Translations under genes and position numbers: made by a program
Notes under the pieces: model-generated
The model's database searches: none
What the model saw: the letters and a program-made list of their open reading frames with translations, nothing else
Told to the model about the DNA's origin: nothing
Part shown: piece by piece, positions 9,068-18,195 of the stretch
How positions within the stretch are numbered: position 1 is the stretch's first letter
Layout: each line of letters starts with the position of its first letter
DNA from: Vibrio rumoiensis
Lineage (GTDB): Bacteria > Pseudomonadota > Gammaproteobacteria > Enterobacterales > Vibrionaceae
Direction: 5' to 3'
Assembly (NCBI RefSeq): GCF_002218045.2
Contig: NZ_AP018685.1
Coordinates: 1,426,001-1,490,000, forward strand
Length of the DNA stretch: 64,000 nucleotides

Positions 9068-9688
9068 ATGAAAAAAATAGCGATTATCTCTCTTTCTGTT
9101 CTTTTTTTGGCGGCTTGTTCATCGGCAAATTACGATAACGAAGTCTCGACAGAAACATATCAAGAAACATATAAAACGGATGAAGTCCCTCAACCCATCA
9201 CTGAATCTAATGCTCCTTTAGAGCAAGACTTGCAATCAGATTCACAAGCTTCACAACCCAGTATGATAGAGCCGGCAACACCGGAAACCCAATCAGGCAA
9301 AAAAGTGGTCAAGCTCAGCCCACCGACAGAAGCCGATAAAAAAGCCGAATCATCAGAGTCTACGGTCAAAGTATTCTATCCAGAACAAAATAATGTTAAC
9401 CAGCCGGGTACTAATAACTACGTTGTGCAAGTCGCCGCATTACAAAGTGAAAAATTCTTAAATGAGACGGCAAAAGATTTACCTGAAAACCAGCCGAAGT
9501 GGGAAAACGTAAAAACGGTCAATGGTAAACAGTGGCACAGCTTGTTATTTGGAAACTTTAAAACAGCAGAAGAAGCGAAAGATGCCATTATGCGTCTTCC
9601 TGCAAAATACCAAAACATGGGGCCTTTTGTGAAAAGCGTTAAATCCATTACCAATTCACAATACCCAACGCTGAAAAAATTACCATAA
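9068..9688 (+). CDS. SPOR-domain lipoprotein
   Basis: Exported protein of 206 residues. The N-terminus is a lipoprotein signal with lipobox LAAC (Cys17). Residues ~20-110 are a low-complexity linker rich in Glu, Gln, Ser and Pro. Residues ~115-195 are a SPOR (sporulation-related repeat) domain starting at YVVQVAAL and containing FGNFKTAEEAKDA. SPOR domains bind denuded peptidoglycan at division sites, so it probably localises to the septum or sites of wall remodelling. It is monocistronic, closed by a terminator at 9729. No specific name such as damX or rlpA can be assigned. Confidence 0.85.
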   Translation: MKKIAIISLSVLFLAACSSANYDNEVSTETYQETYKTDEVPQPITESNAPLEQDLQSDSQASQPSMIEPATPETQSGKKVVKLSPPTEADKKAESSESTVKVFYPEQNNVNQPGTNNYVVQVAALQSEKFLNETAKDLPENQPKWENVKTVNGKQWHSLLFGNFKTAEEAKDAIMRLPAKYQNMGPFVKSVKSITNSQYPTLKKLP

Positions 9689-9728
9689 CCGGTAAAGGCA
9701 CGTAGAACACAAGAATAAAAAATAACCA

Positions 9729-9754
9729 AAGGGGTGCTAAAGCGCTCCTTTTTT
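9729..9754 (+). terminator. Rho-independent terminator after SPOR gene
   Basis: Nine-base stem AAGGGGTGC / GCGCTCCTT with two G-U pairs and loop TAAA, followed by TTTT. Confidence 0.75.
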
Positions 9755-9853
9755 ATGATGATTTAAGACTTTAGCGCGATTTTGTACTGCTCTTCGAGCG
9801 ATAAAGCATTATGATTAGTCTATAGCGTTAACATAAACAGCGTCGAAATTAAG

Positions 9854-10846
9854 ATGAAAAATATTTTACTTTTATGTGGTGGTGGTTCTTCTGAGCATGA
9901 AGTTTCACTCGTATCAGCACAATACCTTGAACAACAACTCAATCTCACCTCTGATTTCAATGTGATCAAAGTTGAAATAAAACCAGAGGCTTGGTTTGCT
10001 TCTTCTGGTGAAAAAGTTGAGCTGGATATCGCTCATTCATGTTTGAAGGGCGATAATTTCTCTTCTTATTCCATTGATTATGTTGTCCCCTGTATTCATG
10101 GCTTTCCTGGTGAAACCGGTGATATTCAATCGCTGCTAGAAATGGCGAATATTCCGTACTTAGGCTGTGGCCCTGAAGCCAGCTCAAATAGCTTTAACAA
10201 GATCACTTCTAAATTGTGGTATGACGCATTAGGCATTCCAAACACACCTTATCGCTTTTTAACTGAAAACAATGACGCTTCGATTCAAATTGCTGAACAA
10301 GCATTTGATCTATGGGGTAAAGTTTTTGTTAAAGCAGCCCGACAAGGCTCGTCAGTAGGGTGCTACAGCGTGACTGACAAAAACAAATTAGCTGAAGCGG
10401 TGCGTTCTGCGTTCACCTATTCTGATCAAGTCTTAATTGAAAAATCCGTTAAACCAAGAGAGTTAGAAGTCGCCGCTTATCAACTTAATGGTGAGTTAGT
10501 GATCACCAAACCGGGTGAAGTTATCGCTCCGGATGGCGTATTTTATACTTACGATGAGAAATACAGCGCAGATAGCCACTCATCAACGGTATTGGAAGCT
10601 CAAGGCTTAAGTGAAAGCGAACAACATGCAATTGAAAAGTACTCACGTAAAGTGTTTACTCATATGAATTTAAAAAACTTATCGCGCATTGATTTTTTCT
10701 TAACTGAAGATGGCGAAATCTACTTAAATGAAGTCAACACCTTCCCGGGAATGACGCCAATTTCTATGTTCCCTAAATTAATGGAGCATAACGGCCACAA
10801 ATTCAGCGACTTTTTAGAAAGCTCGATTAAAAGAAGCGTAAAATAA
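9854..10846 (+). CDS. ddl: D-alanine--D-alanine ligase
   Basis: ATP-grasp ligase joining two D-alanines for the peptidoglycan pentapeptide; cytoplasmic. The N-terminal GGGSSEHEVSLVSA motif (residues ~8-21) is diagnostic, followed by the ATP-grasp elements and the C-terminal metal-binding segment YLNEVNTFPGMTPISMFPKL. At 330 residues it is within the DdlA/DdlB range. It stands alone, not inside the mra/mur division cluster, so it is probably a DdlA-type paralogue; this inference rests on context only. Confidence 0.93.
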   Translation: MKNILLLCGGGSSEHEVSLVSAQYLEQQLNLTSDFNVIKVEIKPEAWFASSGEKVELDIAHSCLKGDNFSSYSIDYVVPCIHGFPGETGDIQSLLEMANIPYLGCGPEASSNSFNKITSKLWYDALGIPNTPYRFLTENNDASIQIAEQAFDLWGKVFVKAARQGSSVGCYSVTDKNKLAEAVRSAFTYSDQVLIEKSVKPRELEVAAYQLNGELVITKPGEVIAPDGVFYTYDEKYSADSHSSTVLEAQGLSESEQHAIEKYSRKVFTHMNLKNLSRIDFFLTEDGEIYLNEVNTFPGMTPISMFPKLMEHNGHKFSDFLESSIKRSVK

Positions 10847-10875
10847 GCAAAATTATCGACGTATTGCGTATCAAT

Positions 10876-10901
10876 AAAAAGCTGGTTAATCCCAGCTTTT
10901 T
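10876..10901 (+). terminator. Rho-independent terminator after ddl
   Basis: Ten-base perfect stem AAAAAGCTGG / CCAGCTTTTT with loop TTAATC. The stop codon of the convergent recombinase gene lies in the loop. Confidence 0.85.
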
Positions 10902-11854
10902 ATCTTTTTAAACAATAATTGTTCTGACTCAGATAGCGCATGCTTACCAATATATTGAGCAGGCATTACCGCGCTGGTCCAGCGGCCTAGTTGCTGAATC
11001 TGACGCAAATTATAACCTTTTTTGTATAAATCCTGAGTTGCGCCCACACGACTAGATTGCCCAGAAAAAGCTAAATGATCCGGCAACTTTAAAATCTCAC
11101 TCGCTCGTCGAAACACACGATAAATAGACGAATCATTTAATGATTCACTCCCTAAATTGCCATGTTTATCAATTCGGCAAAATAATGCCCCTTGATAATC
11201 ATCACCCAATACCGCAAACCAGCGTTTAATCAATAAGCTCGTTCTTCGACTCAGTTTATATGTATTTTCTTCCACTAATAATTGAGCACATTGTTCCGAT
11301 ATTAAATCGATTTGATTAACCCTCAGATCTCGCAGCTGACCACGCTTTAAAATGCATTCAAACATCAAGCTATAAATCAACAAGTCACGTAAATCTTTCA
11401 CCGAATCACTTTTTTCTAAACAGTGGAAAATCTCATTTAGATGTTTCTCGGTAAAAGGTGTCGCTTGGGCCGCATCACCTTTTTTCATATTGCGTAACGC
11501 AGATAAGGTAAAGTGAATTTGTCGGTGGTTCACTGGATCTGGCAGTGAATGTAGCCGATGAACTAAACCGATGGTTAAGCTATAACGACGTATCGAAGCA
11601 AATTTTCGCTGTCGACTCTCTTGCTCCAAAAACAACCTAATTGCGGTAATAGAAGCCGGTAAAGGACTCACATGACGAGAAGAACAAAATGCAACGAAGC
11701 GATTCCAATCATTGACCATTGAAAGTAACGAATTATGTGAATATAAGTCATGAGTGATGTCTAGAAAATCCTGATAACCAATAGGGTTCGAAAACAATAC
11801 GGTACTTTTCTTTATTTCAACCGGATCAGACATCAATGGAATATTCTTTCTCAT
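10886..11854 (-). CDS. Tyrosine recombinase-like (phage integrase family) protein
   Basis: Protein of 322 residues with a SAM-like N-terminal core-binding half and a tyrosine-recombinase catalytic half. The first arginine is in LKRGQLRDLR. The second catalytic block reads SGQSSRVGATQ, with Gln where most family members have His in HxxR. The presumed nucleophile is the Tyr of PAQYIGKH near the C-terminus. The start is the ATG after AAGG; the preceding GTG is less likely. No phage genes or att repeats flank it, so it is either a stand-alone host recombinase or a remnant. It is not placed to act on the filamentous prophage, which uses XerC/XerD. Confidence 0.75.
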   Translation of the reverse strand: MRKNIPLMSDPVEIKKSTVLFSNPIGYQDFLDITHDLYSHNSLLSMVNDWNRFVAFCSSRHVSPLPASITAIRLFLEQESRQRKFASIRRYSLTIGLVHRLHSLPDPVNHRQIHFTLSALRNMKKGDAAQATPFTEKHLNEIFHCLEKSDSVKDLRDLLIYSLMFECILKRGQLRDLRVNQIDLISEQCAQLLVEENTYKLSRRTSLLIKRWFAVLGDDYQGALFCRIDKHGNLGSESLNDSSIYRVFRRASEILKLPDHLAFSGQSSRVGATQDLYKKGYNLRQIQQLGRWTSAVMPAQYIGKHALSESEQLLFKKIKSWD

Positions 11855-11977
11855 CACTTCACCTTACTAAATGGATGGTTCAAATACGGTTTTATTGATA
11901 CTGAAAATAGCATCTTGTAGTGACTTCTTATACTATTAGTGCATAGAGAAAATCAAAAAATCGTAATTAGAGGTTCT

Positions 11978-12289
11978 ATGTCACTCGTATATTCTACCGA
12001 AGTCGGTCGTATTAAACCGGAAGAAGAAATCAAACAACGTCCAAAAGGCGATGGGATTGTTCGAATCCAGAGAGAAACAAAAGGACGTAAGGGCAAGGGC
12101 GTTTGTATTGTCACAGGTCTTGATATGAGCGATACCGAACTCAAGTTAATAGCCGCAGAACTAAAAAAAGTGTGTGGCTGCGGTGGCAGTGTCAAAGATG
12201 GCACGATTGAAATCCAAGGGGATAATCGTGAAAAAATCAAAACTCACTTAGAGAAAAAAGGACACACCGTTAAACTCGCTGGGGGTTAA
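11978..12289 (+). CDS. yciH: SUI1/eIF1-like translation factor YciH
   Basis: Protein of 103 residues with the SUI1 fold, matching YciH. The middle region RIQRETKGRKGKGVCIVTGL and the segment KKVCGCGGSVKDGTIEIQGD are the SUI1 core. YciH resembles eukaryotic eIF1 and has been linked to translation-initiation fidelity and stress. The ATG start is preceded by AGAGG; an upstream start at 11939 would add 13 residues not found in the family. Divergent from the recombinase gene and 35 bases ahead of the MATE gene. Confidence 0.9.
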   Translation: MSLVYSTEVGRIKPEEEIKQRPKGDGIVRIQRETKGRKGKGVCIVTGLDMSDTELKLIAAELKKVCGCGGSVKDGTIEIQGDNREKIKTHLEKKGHTVKLAGG

Positions 12290-12324
12290 CAGCGCATTTA
12301 TTCTTTTCACGGACACCCCATACT

Positions 12325-13743
12325 ATGAATCGTCAGCACATCTTTGAAGGCTCTATCAATAGAGCCTTACTTTCCTTAGCTGTTCCAATTGTTTTTGCCC
12401 AAATTCTTCAGTCTGCTTATCAACTTACCGATGCGTTTTGGGTTGGACGACTTGGCGCTGCAGAAGTGGCGGCAGTCTCAATTAGTAACCCTGTCACTTT
12501 TTTGGTTATTGCACTCGGTGCAGGACTTGCTATGGCTGGGGCAACCTTATCCGCTCAATATATGGGGGCGGGTAACAAAAAAATGGTCAACCATGTAGCG
12601 GCTCAAACTATGTTGATGGTAGTGGTCACCGCTATCCTTTTAGGCTTAACGGGTTATGCACTGTCTTCTTCCTTTTTAATTCTGCTTGGCGTAGAAGAAA
12701 CCGTATATCAAGACGCATTAAATTACATGCATGTTTCATTTATAGGCGTCATATTTGTTTTCACTTATGCGATGTTCCAATCCATTATGCGTGGAATTGG
12801 ACAAGTAAAAATCCCACTTATTATCGTATTCGGTACCGTTTTATTAAACTTTATACTGGATCCTTTATTCATCTTTGGCTTTGCTCAATTTGACGGATTA
12901 GGCGTCATGGGCGCGGCATTAGCGACTCTCGTCACTCAAGCGATCGCGGCGACGGTTGGGATGTATGTTTTCTTTCGTGGTAAACATGGAATTCATTTAA
13001 CTTTAAAAAGCTTCAAGCCCGATCTGTCATACATCAAAAGGGCATTCTTTTTAGGGGCACCTGGTTCTGTTGAGCTATCGGCTAGGGCATTAGGATTAAT
13101 GATCATGTCATTTTTGGTCGCCAGTTTTGGAACGGTCACTATTGCGTCTTATGGCGTCGGTTCGACCATCCTACAAATTGTCACCATACCTGCGATGGGG
13201 CTATCAATGGCGGTATCAACGCTTGTTGGACAGAACATTGGCGCTAAAAACATTGAAAGGGCATCTAAAATTACCATTCTAGGTACTGTTTGGGGATGGG
13301 TAGCATTAACCATACTGGGTATCATCGCCTATCTTTTAGCACCGTTATGCGTAGCGTTTTTTATCCCCGATGATCCAGAAGTGATAGAGCACGGTGCGCA
13401 ATTCGTGAGAACGATGTGCTTAACATGGGGCTTTATTGGAGTACAATTATGCGTGGTATCAGCATTTAGAGCATCAGGTAACATGTTGAATACCATGCTT
13501 ATTTCATTATTATCTCAATGGGTAATTCAATTCCCTCTCGCTTATATACTTTCAAAACATACGCACCTAGAAGCATCTGGAATTTGGTGGTCATTTGCGA
13601 TTACCAATATTCTTGTCGCGTTATTCTCCATTTCATGGTTTGCAAGAGGAAGTTGGAAAAACAAAAATCTGACCGAAGATGATAAGCAAATAGCTAAAAT
13701 CACCGACGAAGCGTATATAGAAATCGATGAACATCGTCCATAA
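12325..13743 (+). CDS. MATE-family multidrug efflux transporter
   Basis: Twelve-helix membrane protein of 472 residues of the multidrug and toxic compound extrusion (MATE) family, which exports cationic drugs using Na+ or H+ gradients. Two homologous halves are visible; each starts with the family pattern (LAVPIVFAQILQSAYQLTDAFWVGRLG in the first, LGAPGSVELSARALG in the second). An acidic tail of about 25 residues follows the last helix. Whether it is NorM- or VmrA-like cannot be settled by eye. Confidence 0.9.
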   Translation: MNRQHIFEGSINRALLSLAVPIVFAQILQSAYQLTDAFWVGRLGAAEVAAVSISNPVTFLVIALGAGLAMAGATLSAQYMGAGNKKMVNHVAAQTMLMVVVTAILLGLTGYALSSSFLILLGVEETVYQDALNYMHVSFIGVIFVFTYAMFQSIMRGIGQVKIPLIIVFGTVLLNFILDPLFIFGFAQFDGLGVMGAALATLVTQAIAATVGMYVFFRGKHGIHLTLKSFKPDLSYIKRAFFLGAPGSVELSARALGLMIMSFLVASFGTVTIASYGVGSTILQIVTIPAMGLSMAVSTLVGQNIGAKNIERASKITILGTVWGWVALTILGIIAYLLAPLCVAFFIPDDPEVIEHGAQFVRTMCLTWGFIGVQLCVVSAFRASGNMLNTMLISLLSQWVIQFPLAYILSKHTHLEASGIWWSFAITNILVALFSISWFARGSWKNKNLTEDDKQIAKITDEAYIEIDEHRP

Positions 13744-13787
13744 TGTTTAACAATATTAATTAATGAGAAAAATTTAAGGTTTTTACT

Positions 13788-14195
13788 ATGTATAAGAAGT
13801 TATTTGCTGTGTCTGCAGCAGCACTTGTTTTATCTGCGTGCAGTTCAACAGAGCCGGAGACTAATACAGAATTGAAAATTCAATGTGAAACGACTCAGTC
13901 ATTAGTCGGTGGCTGGAAAAACGCTGAGGTTACACCTGAAGCCACACAATCAGCACAACTTGCGATTGCCAGTATGGAAGGCACACACACTCTAAAAGAT
14001 ATTCAATCAGTACAACAACAAGTTGTCGCAGGCATGAACTATCGAGTGACATTCACCATCGAAGACGATACCGCCTATGTCGCAAAAGTATTCCGTAATT
14101 TGCAAGGTGAATACAAGATCGCAAGCCTTCAACCAAAAACGCTGGTTAACGAATGCACTCAAGAGCAATCCAAAGACGCTCAAGACCAAGAGTAA
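13788..14195 (+). CDS. Cystatin-like lipoprotein
   Basis: Lipoprotein of 135 residues with lipobox LSAC (Cys18). The mature part is a small alpha+beta domain whose central loop reads QQQVVAGMNYRV, matching the QxVxG loop by which eukaryotic cystatins insert into cysteine proteases. A long helix precedes this loop and beta strands follow (RVTFTI, AYVAKVF), as in the cystatin fold. The tail is acidic and Gln-rich. The fold assignment is reasonable; protease inhibition is only an inference. It is monocistronic with its own terminator. Confidence 0.7.
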   Translation: MYKKLFAVSAAALVLSACSSTEPETNTELKIQCETTQSLVGGWKNAEVTPEATQSAQLAIASMEGTHTLKDIQSVQQQVVAGMNYRVTFTIEDDTAYVAKVFRNLQGEYKIASLQPKTLVNECTQEQSKDAQDQE

Positions 14196-14215
14196 AAATA
14201 GCCTCTTCTAAAAAG

Positions 14216-14246
14216 AATAAAGCCTAGCGATGAGTTAGGCTTTATT
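14216..14246 (+). terminator. Rho-independent terminator
   Basis: Stem AATAAAGCCTA (14216-14226) paired with TAGGCTTTATT (14236-14246), ending in a U-rich 3' arm. It closes the cystatin-like lipoprotein transcript. Confidence 0.8.
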
Positions 14247-14402
14247 ACTTCAGTGCTGAATATCACAAAATCATTCATTTTTACGGCAAAATATTCAAAA
14301 AATATATCCATCCGCTCACTCATTAGCTTTCCTCACTTACCCAGTACTTGTCGATCTAATTTCTCTACTCACAACACTTAACATTTCAATTTATTCATTT
14401 TT

Positions 14403-14420
14403 TTGTATTCAAACTGTCAC
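14403..14420 (+). promoter_or_regulatory. Candidate Pho box upstream of phnC
   Basis: TTGTATT-CAAA-CTGTCAC has the 11-bp spacing of a PhoB-binding Pho box (7-bp repeats of CTGTCAT). The second repeat matches 6/7, the first only 4/7. PhoB control of phosphonate uptake is well established in E. coli, but this single match is weak. Confidence 0.3.
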
Positions 14421-14471
14421 AGTTATTCTTCTTAATTCATACTAGGTTTAAGCATTAAGAAGAATGAAATC

Positions 14472-15347
14472 ATGTACCAATCTAACAATAACAGCGCGCG
14501 AAATTACTTTATCGCCCCCGAACCATTATTTGAACAAAAAATTGAATGTAGTGACCTAAAATCACCAAGCATTAAAACTAGAAAACAAGTATTGAGCGTC
14601 AAGCAACTGACCAAAGCCTACAAAGGCGGAAAGAATGTATTAAACAATATTAGTTTTGACTTGTACGAAGGTGAGTTCGTTGCCGTTATTGGTCGCTCTG
14701 GGGCTGGAAAATCGACAATGTTGCACACACTCAACGGGACAATCAGTGCCAATTCAGGTGAAATTTTAGATGTCAGTGGTGAACAAGCCAATGTCGTGAC
14801 GATGCCGCGTAAACAATTACGACACTGGCGTAGCCAATGCAGCATGATTTTCCAAAACTTCTGCTTAGTGCCTAGGTTAGATGTTATTACAAATGTATTG
14901 CTTGGGCGTTTGAGCTATACCCCAACGTGGAAATCCATGTTTAAAATCTTTGATGATAAAGATCGCGTCAAGGCCATTGAACTCTTGAAGTGGTTAAAGA
15001 TCCTTCCTCACGCTCTGCAACGAGCTGAAAACCTATCCGGCGGCCAACAACAACGTGTCGCCATTTGTCGGGCATTAATGCAAGAGCCTAAAATTCTACT
15101 GGCAGATGAGCCAGTGGCATCACTCGATCCTAAAAATACGACCCGCATTATGGATGCCTTGCAAAAAGTGAGTAATGAAGGGATTGCCGTGATGGTGAAC
15201 TTACACTCTATCGAACTAGTAAAACAATATTGCACCCGTGTGATTGGTCTTGAAAAAGGCCAAGTGGTGTATGACGGTGCCCCAAGTGGGTTGACCGACG
15301 ACATTCTACATGCGCTCTATGGTGATGAAGTTGAGCAGTTATCTTAA
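14472..15347 (+). CDS. phnC: Phosphonate ABC transporter ATPase PhnC
   Basis: ATP-binding subunit of the phosphonate importer. The Walker A motif GRSGAGKST is near residue 78, the signature LSGGQQQRVAICRAL near 190, and Walker B ILLADEPVASLDP near 213. The family length is about 260; this protein has an N-terminal extension of ~40 polar residues before the conserved LSVKQLTKAY start. The AAGAAGAA ribosome-binding region precedes the ATG. It is the first gene of the uptake block phnC-D-E1-E2. Confidence 0.93.
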   Translation: MYQSNNNSARNYFIAPEPLFEQKIECSDLKSPSIKTRKQVLSVKQLTKAYKGGKNVLNNISFDLYEGEFVAVIGRSGAGKSTMLHTLNGTISANSGEILDVSGEQANVVTMPRKQLRHWRSQCSMIFQNFCLVPRLDVITNVLLGRLSYTPTWKSMFKIFDDKDRVKAIELLKWLKILPHALQRAENLSGGQQQRVAICRALMQEPKILLADEPVASLDPKNTTRIMDALQKVSNEGIAVMVNLHSIELVKQYCTRVIGLEKGQVVYDGAPSGLTDDILHALYGDEVEQLS

Positions 15348-15393
15348 TTAATCATTTACTACACACTTAAATTCAATTGGAAAGGAACACACA

Positions 15394-16314
15394 ATGAAAA
15401 AAGTATTACCCCTTGTCGCGCTCATCTCTGGAATATTCGCCGCATCAGTGCAAGCGGCACCAGAAATTAATCTGGGCGTATTAGGAGGCGAAAACTCGAC
15501 CGCTCAAGTAGGGAATAATCAATGCGTAAAGTCATTCCTTGAAGAGGAAACCGGGGCAACGGTCAATATTCGTAATGCTTCTGATTACAGTGCAGTGATA
15601 CAAGGCTTACTTGGTGATCAAGTCGATTTAGTTTTAAACATGTCACCAAAATCATTTGCCTCAGTCTATTTAAAAGACAAAAGTAAAGTCGAACTCGTAG
15701 GCATCACTACCGATGATACAGACAACTCAAAAGGCTATCACTCGGTCATTCTCGTCAAAGCCGACAGTCCATATCAAAAGCTTGAAGACTTAAAAGGTAA
15801 AGTGTTCTCCTTTGCAGATCCCGATTCAACCTCAGGCTTTTTAATCCCAAACAATCAGTTTGAACAAAAGTTAGGTGGCAACATGGATAACCGATTTAAT
15901 GGCTTCTTCAAAAAAGTCGGTTTTTCTGGTGGTCATGAACAAGACATTCTCGGTGTACTGAATGGCCAATTTGATGGGGCAGTTACCTGGACATCAATGG
16001 TTGGAAATCGTGAGGATGGCTATTCAGCAGGCGCATTGCGAAAAGTCAAAAACAATGGTTTCGATGACCTAATGTCTAAGGTCCGTATTATTTGGGAATC
16101 GCCTTTAATTCCTAATGGACCAACTATTGTCCGTGGCAATATGGATCCTGCATTAAAGCAAAAACTCGTTACCGCCGTTAAGAAGTTGGATAAAGAAAAC
16201 CATTCTTGTTTTGTTAAAGCATCGGGTGGCAAGTTGCACCTAGAAAATACATCCATCGAAGAATACCAATCGGTGATTGATTTAGTCAAAGCACAGCAAA
16301 AAACGGTTCGTTAA
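15394..16314 (+). CDS. phnD: Phosphonate-binding periplasmic protein PhnD
   Basis: Solute-binding protein (306 residues) delivering phosphonates to PhnE/PhnC. The signal peptide ends around VQAAP (residue ~22). The mature protein starts with the family sequence INLGVLGGENS and contains the SFADPDSTSGFLIP segment that lines the ligand site in PhnD proteins. AGGAAC precedes the ATG. The gene is followed by a hairpin before phnE1, which may raise its expression above that of the permeases. Confidence 0.93.
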   Translation: MKKVLPLVALISGIFAASVQAAPEINLGVLGGENSTAQVGNNQCVKSFLEEETGATVNIRNASDYSAVIQGLLGDQVDLVLNMSPKSFASVYLKDKSKVELVGITTDDTDNSKGYHSVILVKADSPYQKLEDLKGKVFSFADPDSTSGFLIPNNQFEQKLGGNMDNRFNGFFKKVGFSGGHEQDILGVLNGQFDGAVTWTSMVGNREDGYSAGALRKVKNNGFDDLMSKVRIIWESPLIPNGPTIVRGNMDPALKQKLVTAVKKLDKENHSCFVKASGGKLHLENTSIEEYQSVIDLVKAQQKTVR

Positions 16315-16326
16315 TCACACTGAATC

Positions 16327-16373
16327 TGGCCACTTATTCATTCGTCTGATAATAGGACATTTGTTAGTGGCCA
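16327..16373 (+). terminator. Attenuator-like hairpin between phnD and phnE1
   Basis: Inverted repeat TGGCCACT (16327-16334) and AGTGGCCA (16366-16373), followed by ATTTTT. The 31-base loop makes it a weak or partial terminator, of the sort often found after binding-protein genes. Confidence 0.45.
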
Positions 16374-16412
16374 ATTTTTCATACCTAATAACATTACAAC
16401 GGAAAGACTATT

Positions 16413-17288
16413 TTGGATAAGCAGTTTGAACATTATTATCACCAGGTGCGTTCAAAGCAAAAACGTGATGCTTTAATGTGGTCAGGTTTATTTATGTTGT
16501 TTTATCTGACATCTGGTTATTACGCTGAATTTAATTTGGTAAAAGTGATCAACAGTGCACCACATTTCTTTGATTACCTCACCGATACCATTCCAGTTCT
16601 CAAGTGGAATGTTCTATTCGATGGTCGCGATGCTAACGGTCATGCGGTTCAGGGATCGCTACTGTATTGGGGATATAGGTTGCCAATTCAGCTTCCTTTA
16701 TTGTGGGAAACATTTTGTGTAGCTATCGCTGCAACCGTCGTCTCTGCGATTATCGCAAGCTTTCTGGCTTTCTTTGCAGCCAATAACACTTACGCACCAG
16801 CAGGGCTTCGCTGGGCGGTACGTTCCTTTGTCGCCTTTTTACGTACCATGCCAGAGTTAGCTTGGGCGGTGATGTTTGTGATGGCCTACGGTGTTGGTGC
16901 TTTACCCGGTTTTATCGCGTTGGCGCTACACACTGTAGGCAGCTTAACCAAACTTTTCTATGAAGCGATAGAAACCGCATCAATGGAGCCAGTAAGAGGC
17001 TTACGTGCATGTGGTGGCAATCGCTGGGAAAGTGTTCGCTTTGGTATTTGGCCGCAAGTAAAGCCCATTATCATGTCATACAGCTTTTTAAGACTAGAAG
17101 TTAACTTCCGCTCCTCCACAATTCTTGGTTTAGTCGGAGCGGGCGGAATAGGCCAAGAGTTAATGACCAATATAAAACTCGACCGCTACGATCAAGTTAG
17201 TATGACACTACTACTCATTATCATTGTGGTATCGGTTCTCGATTCCGTTTCAGGGTATTTACGCCAAAAAGTTTTAGAGGAATCATAA
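16413..17288 (+). CDS. phnE1: Phosphonate ABC transporter permease PhnE (first copy)
   Basis: Inner-membrane permease of 291 residues with about six helices. The EAA loop typical of binding-protein-dependent permeases is at EAIETASMEPVRGLRACGG. The start is a TTG at 16413 with GGAAAG six bases upstream; no ATG gives a family-length protein. The next permease gene starts one base after its stop, so both are co-translated and probably form the heterodimeric channel. Confidence 0.9.
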   Translation: MDKQFEHYYHQVRSKQKRDALMWSGLFMLFYLTSGYYAEFNLVKVINSAPHFFDYLTDTIPVLKWNVLFDGRDANGHAVQGSLLYWGYRLPIQLPLLWETFCVAIAATVVSAIIASFLAFFAANNTYAPAGLRWAVRSFVAFLRTMPELAWAVMFVMAYGVGALPGFIALALHTVGSLTKLFYEAIETASMEPVRGLRACGGNRWESVRFGIWPQVKPIIMSYSFLRLEVNFRSSTILGLVGAGGIGQELMTNIKLDRYDQVSMTLLLIIIVVSVLDSVSGYLRQKVLEES

Positions 17289-17289
17289 T

Positions 17290-18186
17290 ATGATAATCAA
17301 TACTCCACTCGCTAATGATGCAAACCTAGATAGTTGGCGTGAAGAGCATCGAGTCATTTTTTCTCAGCAAAAATGTTATCTCAATAAGCTTGCAATAATT
17401 AGTGTTGCCATTGTGCTGTTCTACGTGTTCTTTTTTAACTACTTTGGGGTCAGTAGCCAAACCTTTATCAATGGCAGCAAACAGTTAATGCGTTACTTTT
17501 CAAATATGTTTATTTGGAAAGATTTCATCAATTGGCCATTTAGTTATTATTACAGCCAGATCTTACTCACTTTAGCCATTGTTTTTGGTGGAACGATTAC
17601 TGCCTCGTTAATCGCGTTACCACTCTCATTTTTGGCTTCACGCAACATCATGAAAGGGCCATTTTCGATTATTGCTTATGCGATGCGTAAATTGTTCGAT
17701 GTGTTGCGCGGCATTGATATGGCAATATGGGGCATGATTTTTGTTCGAGCGATTGGTATGGGGCCGTTAGCGGGGATCATGGCGATATTTATTCAAGATC
17801 TGGGGTTACTTGGTCGTTTATACGCCGAAGGCCATGAAGCGGCTGATGAAAAGCCTTCACGCGGATTAACAGCCTTAGGCGCGGCAAGTTTACAGAAACA
17901 CCGCTTTGGTATTTTTACGCAATCATTTCCAACATTCTTAGCCCTAAGCCTATATCAAATTGAATCAAATACTCGCTCTGCCGCTGTACTTGGTTTTGTT
18001 GGAGCAGGTGGCATTGGTTTAGTTTATGCCGAGAATATGCGTTTATGGCATTGGGATGTCGTGACTTTCATTACCTTAAACCTAGTGGTGATCGTGATGA
18101 CGATGGATATGATCTCATCCAAACTGAGACAGAAATACATTGTCGGGGAAGACGTTCCTCTGTTTGAAAGAAAAAAGAATCAATAA
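17290..18186 (+). CDS. phnE2: Phosphonate ABC transporter permease PhnE (second copy)
   Basis: Second permease subunit, 298 residues, about six membrane helices. It is related to the preceding protein, with the EAA loop at EAADEKPSRGLTALGAASL and the conserved FVGAGGIGLVYAENM segment. Paired PhnE genes are common in phosphonate transporters outside the enterics. A hairpin at 18196-18217 separates it from the convergent glutathione S-transferase gene. Confidence 0.92.
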   Translation: MIINTPLANDANLDSWREEHRVIFSQQKCYLNKLAIISVAIVLFYVFFFNYFGVSSQTFINGSKQLMRYFSNMFIWKDFINWPFSYYYSQILLTLAIVFGGTITASLIALPLSFLASRNIMKGPFSIIAYAMRKLFDVLRGIDMAIWGMIFVRAIGMGPLAGIMAIFIQDLGLLGRLYAEGHEAADEKPSRGLTALGAASLQKHRFGIFTQSFPTFLALSLYQIESNTRSAAVLGFVGAGGIGLVYAENMRLWHWDVVTFITLNLVVIVMTMDMISSKLRQKYIVGEDVPLFERKKNQ

Positions 18187-18195
18187 CCGATATCC

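Noticed and set aside
10886..11854. Recombinase as the integrase of the filamentous prophage
   Set aside because: It is 18 kb away, and the junctions clearly show Xer-type integration at dif.
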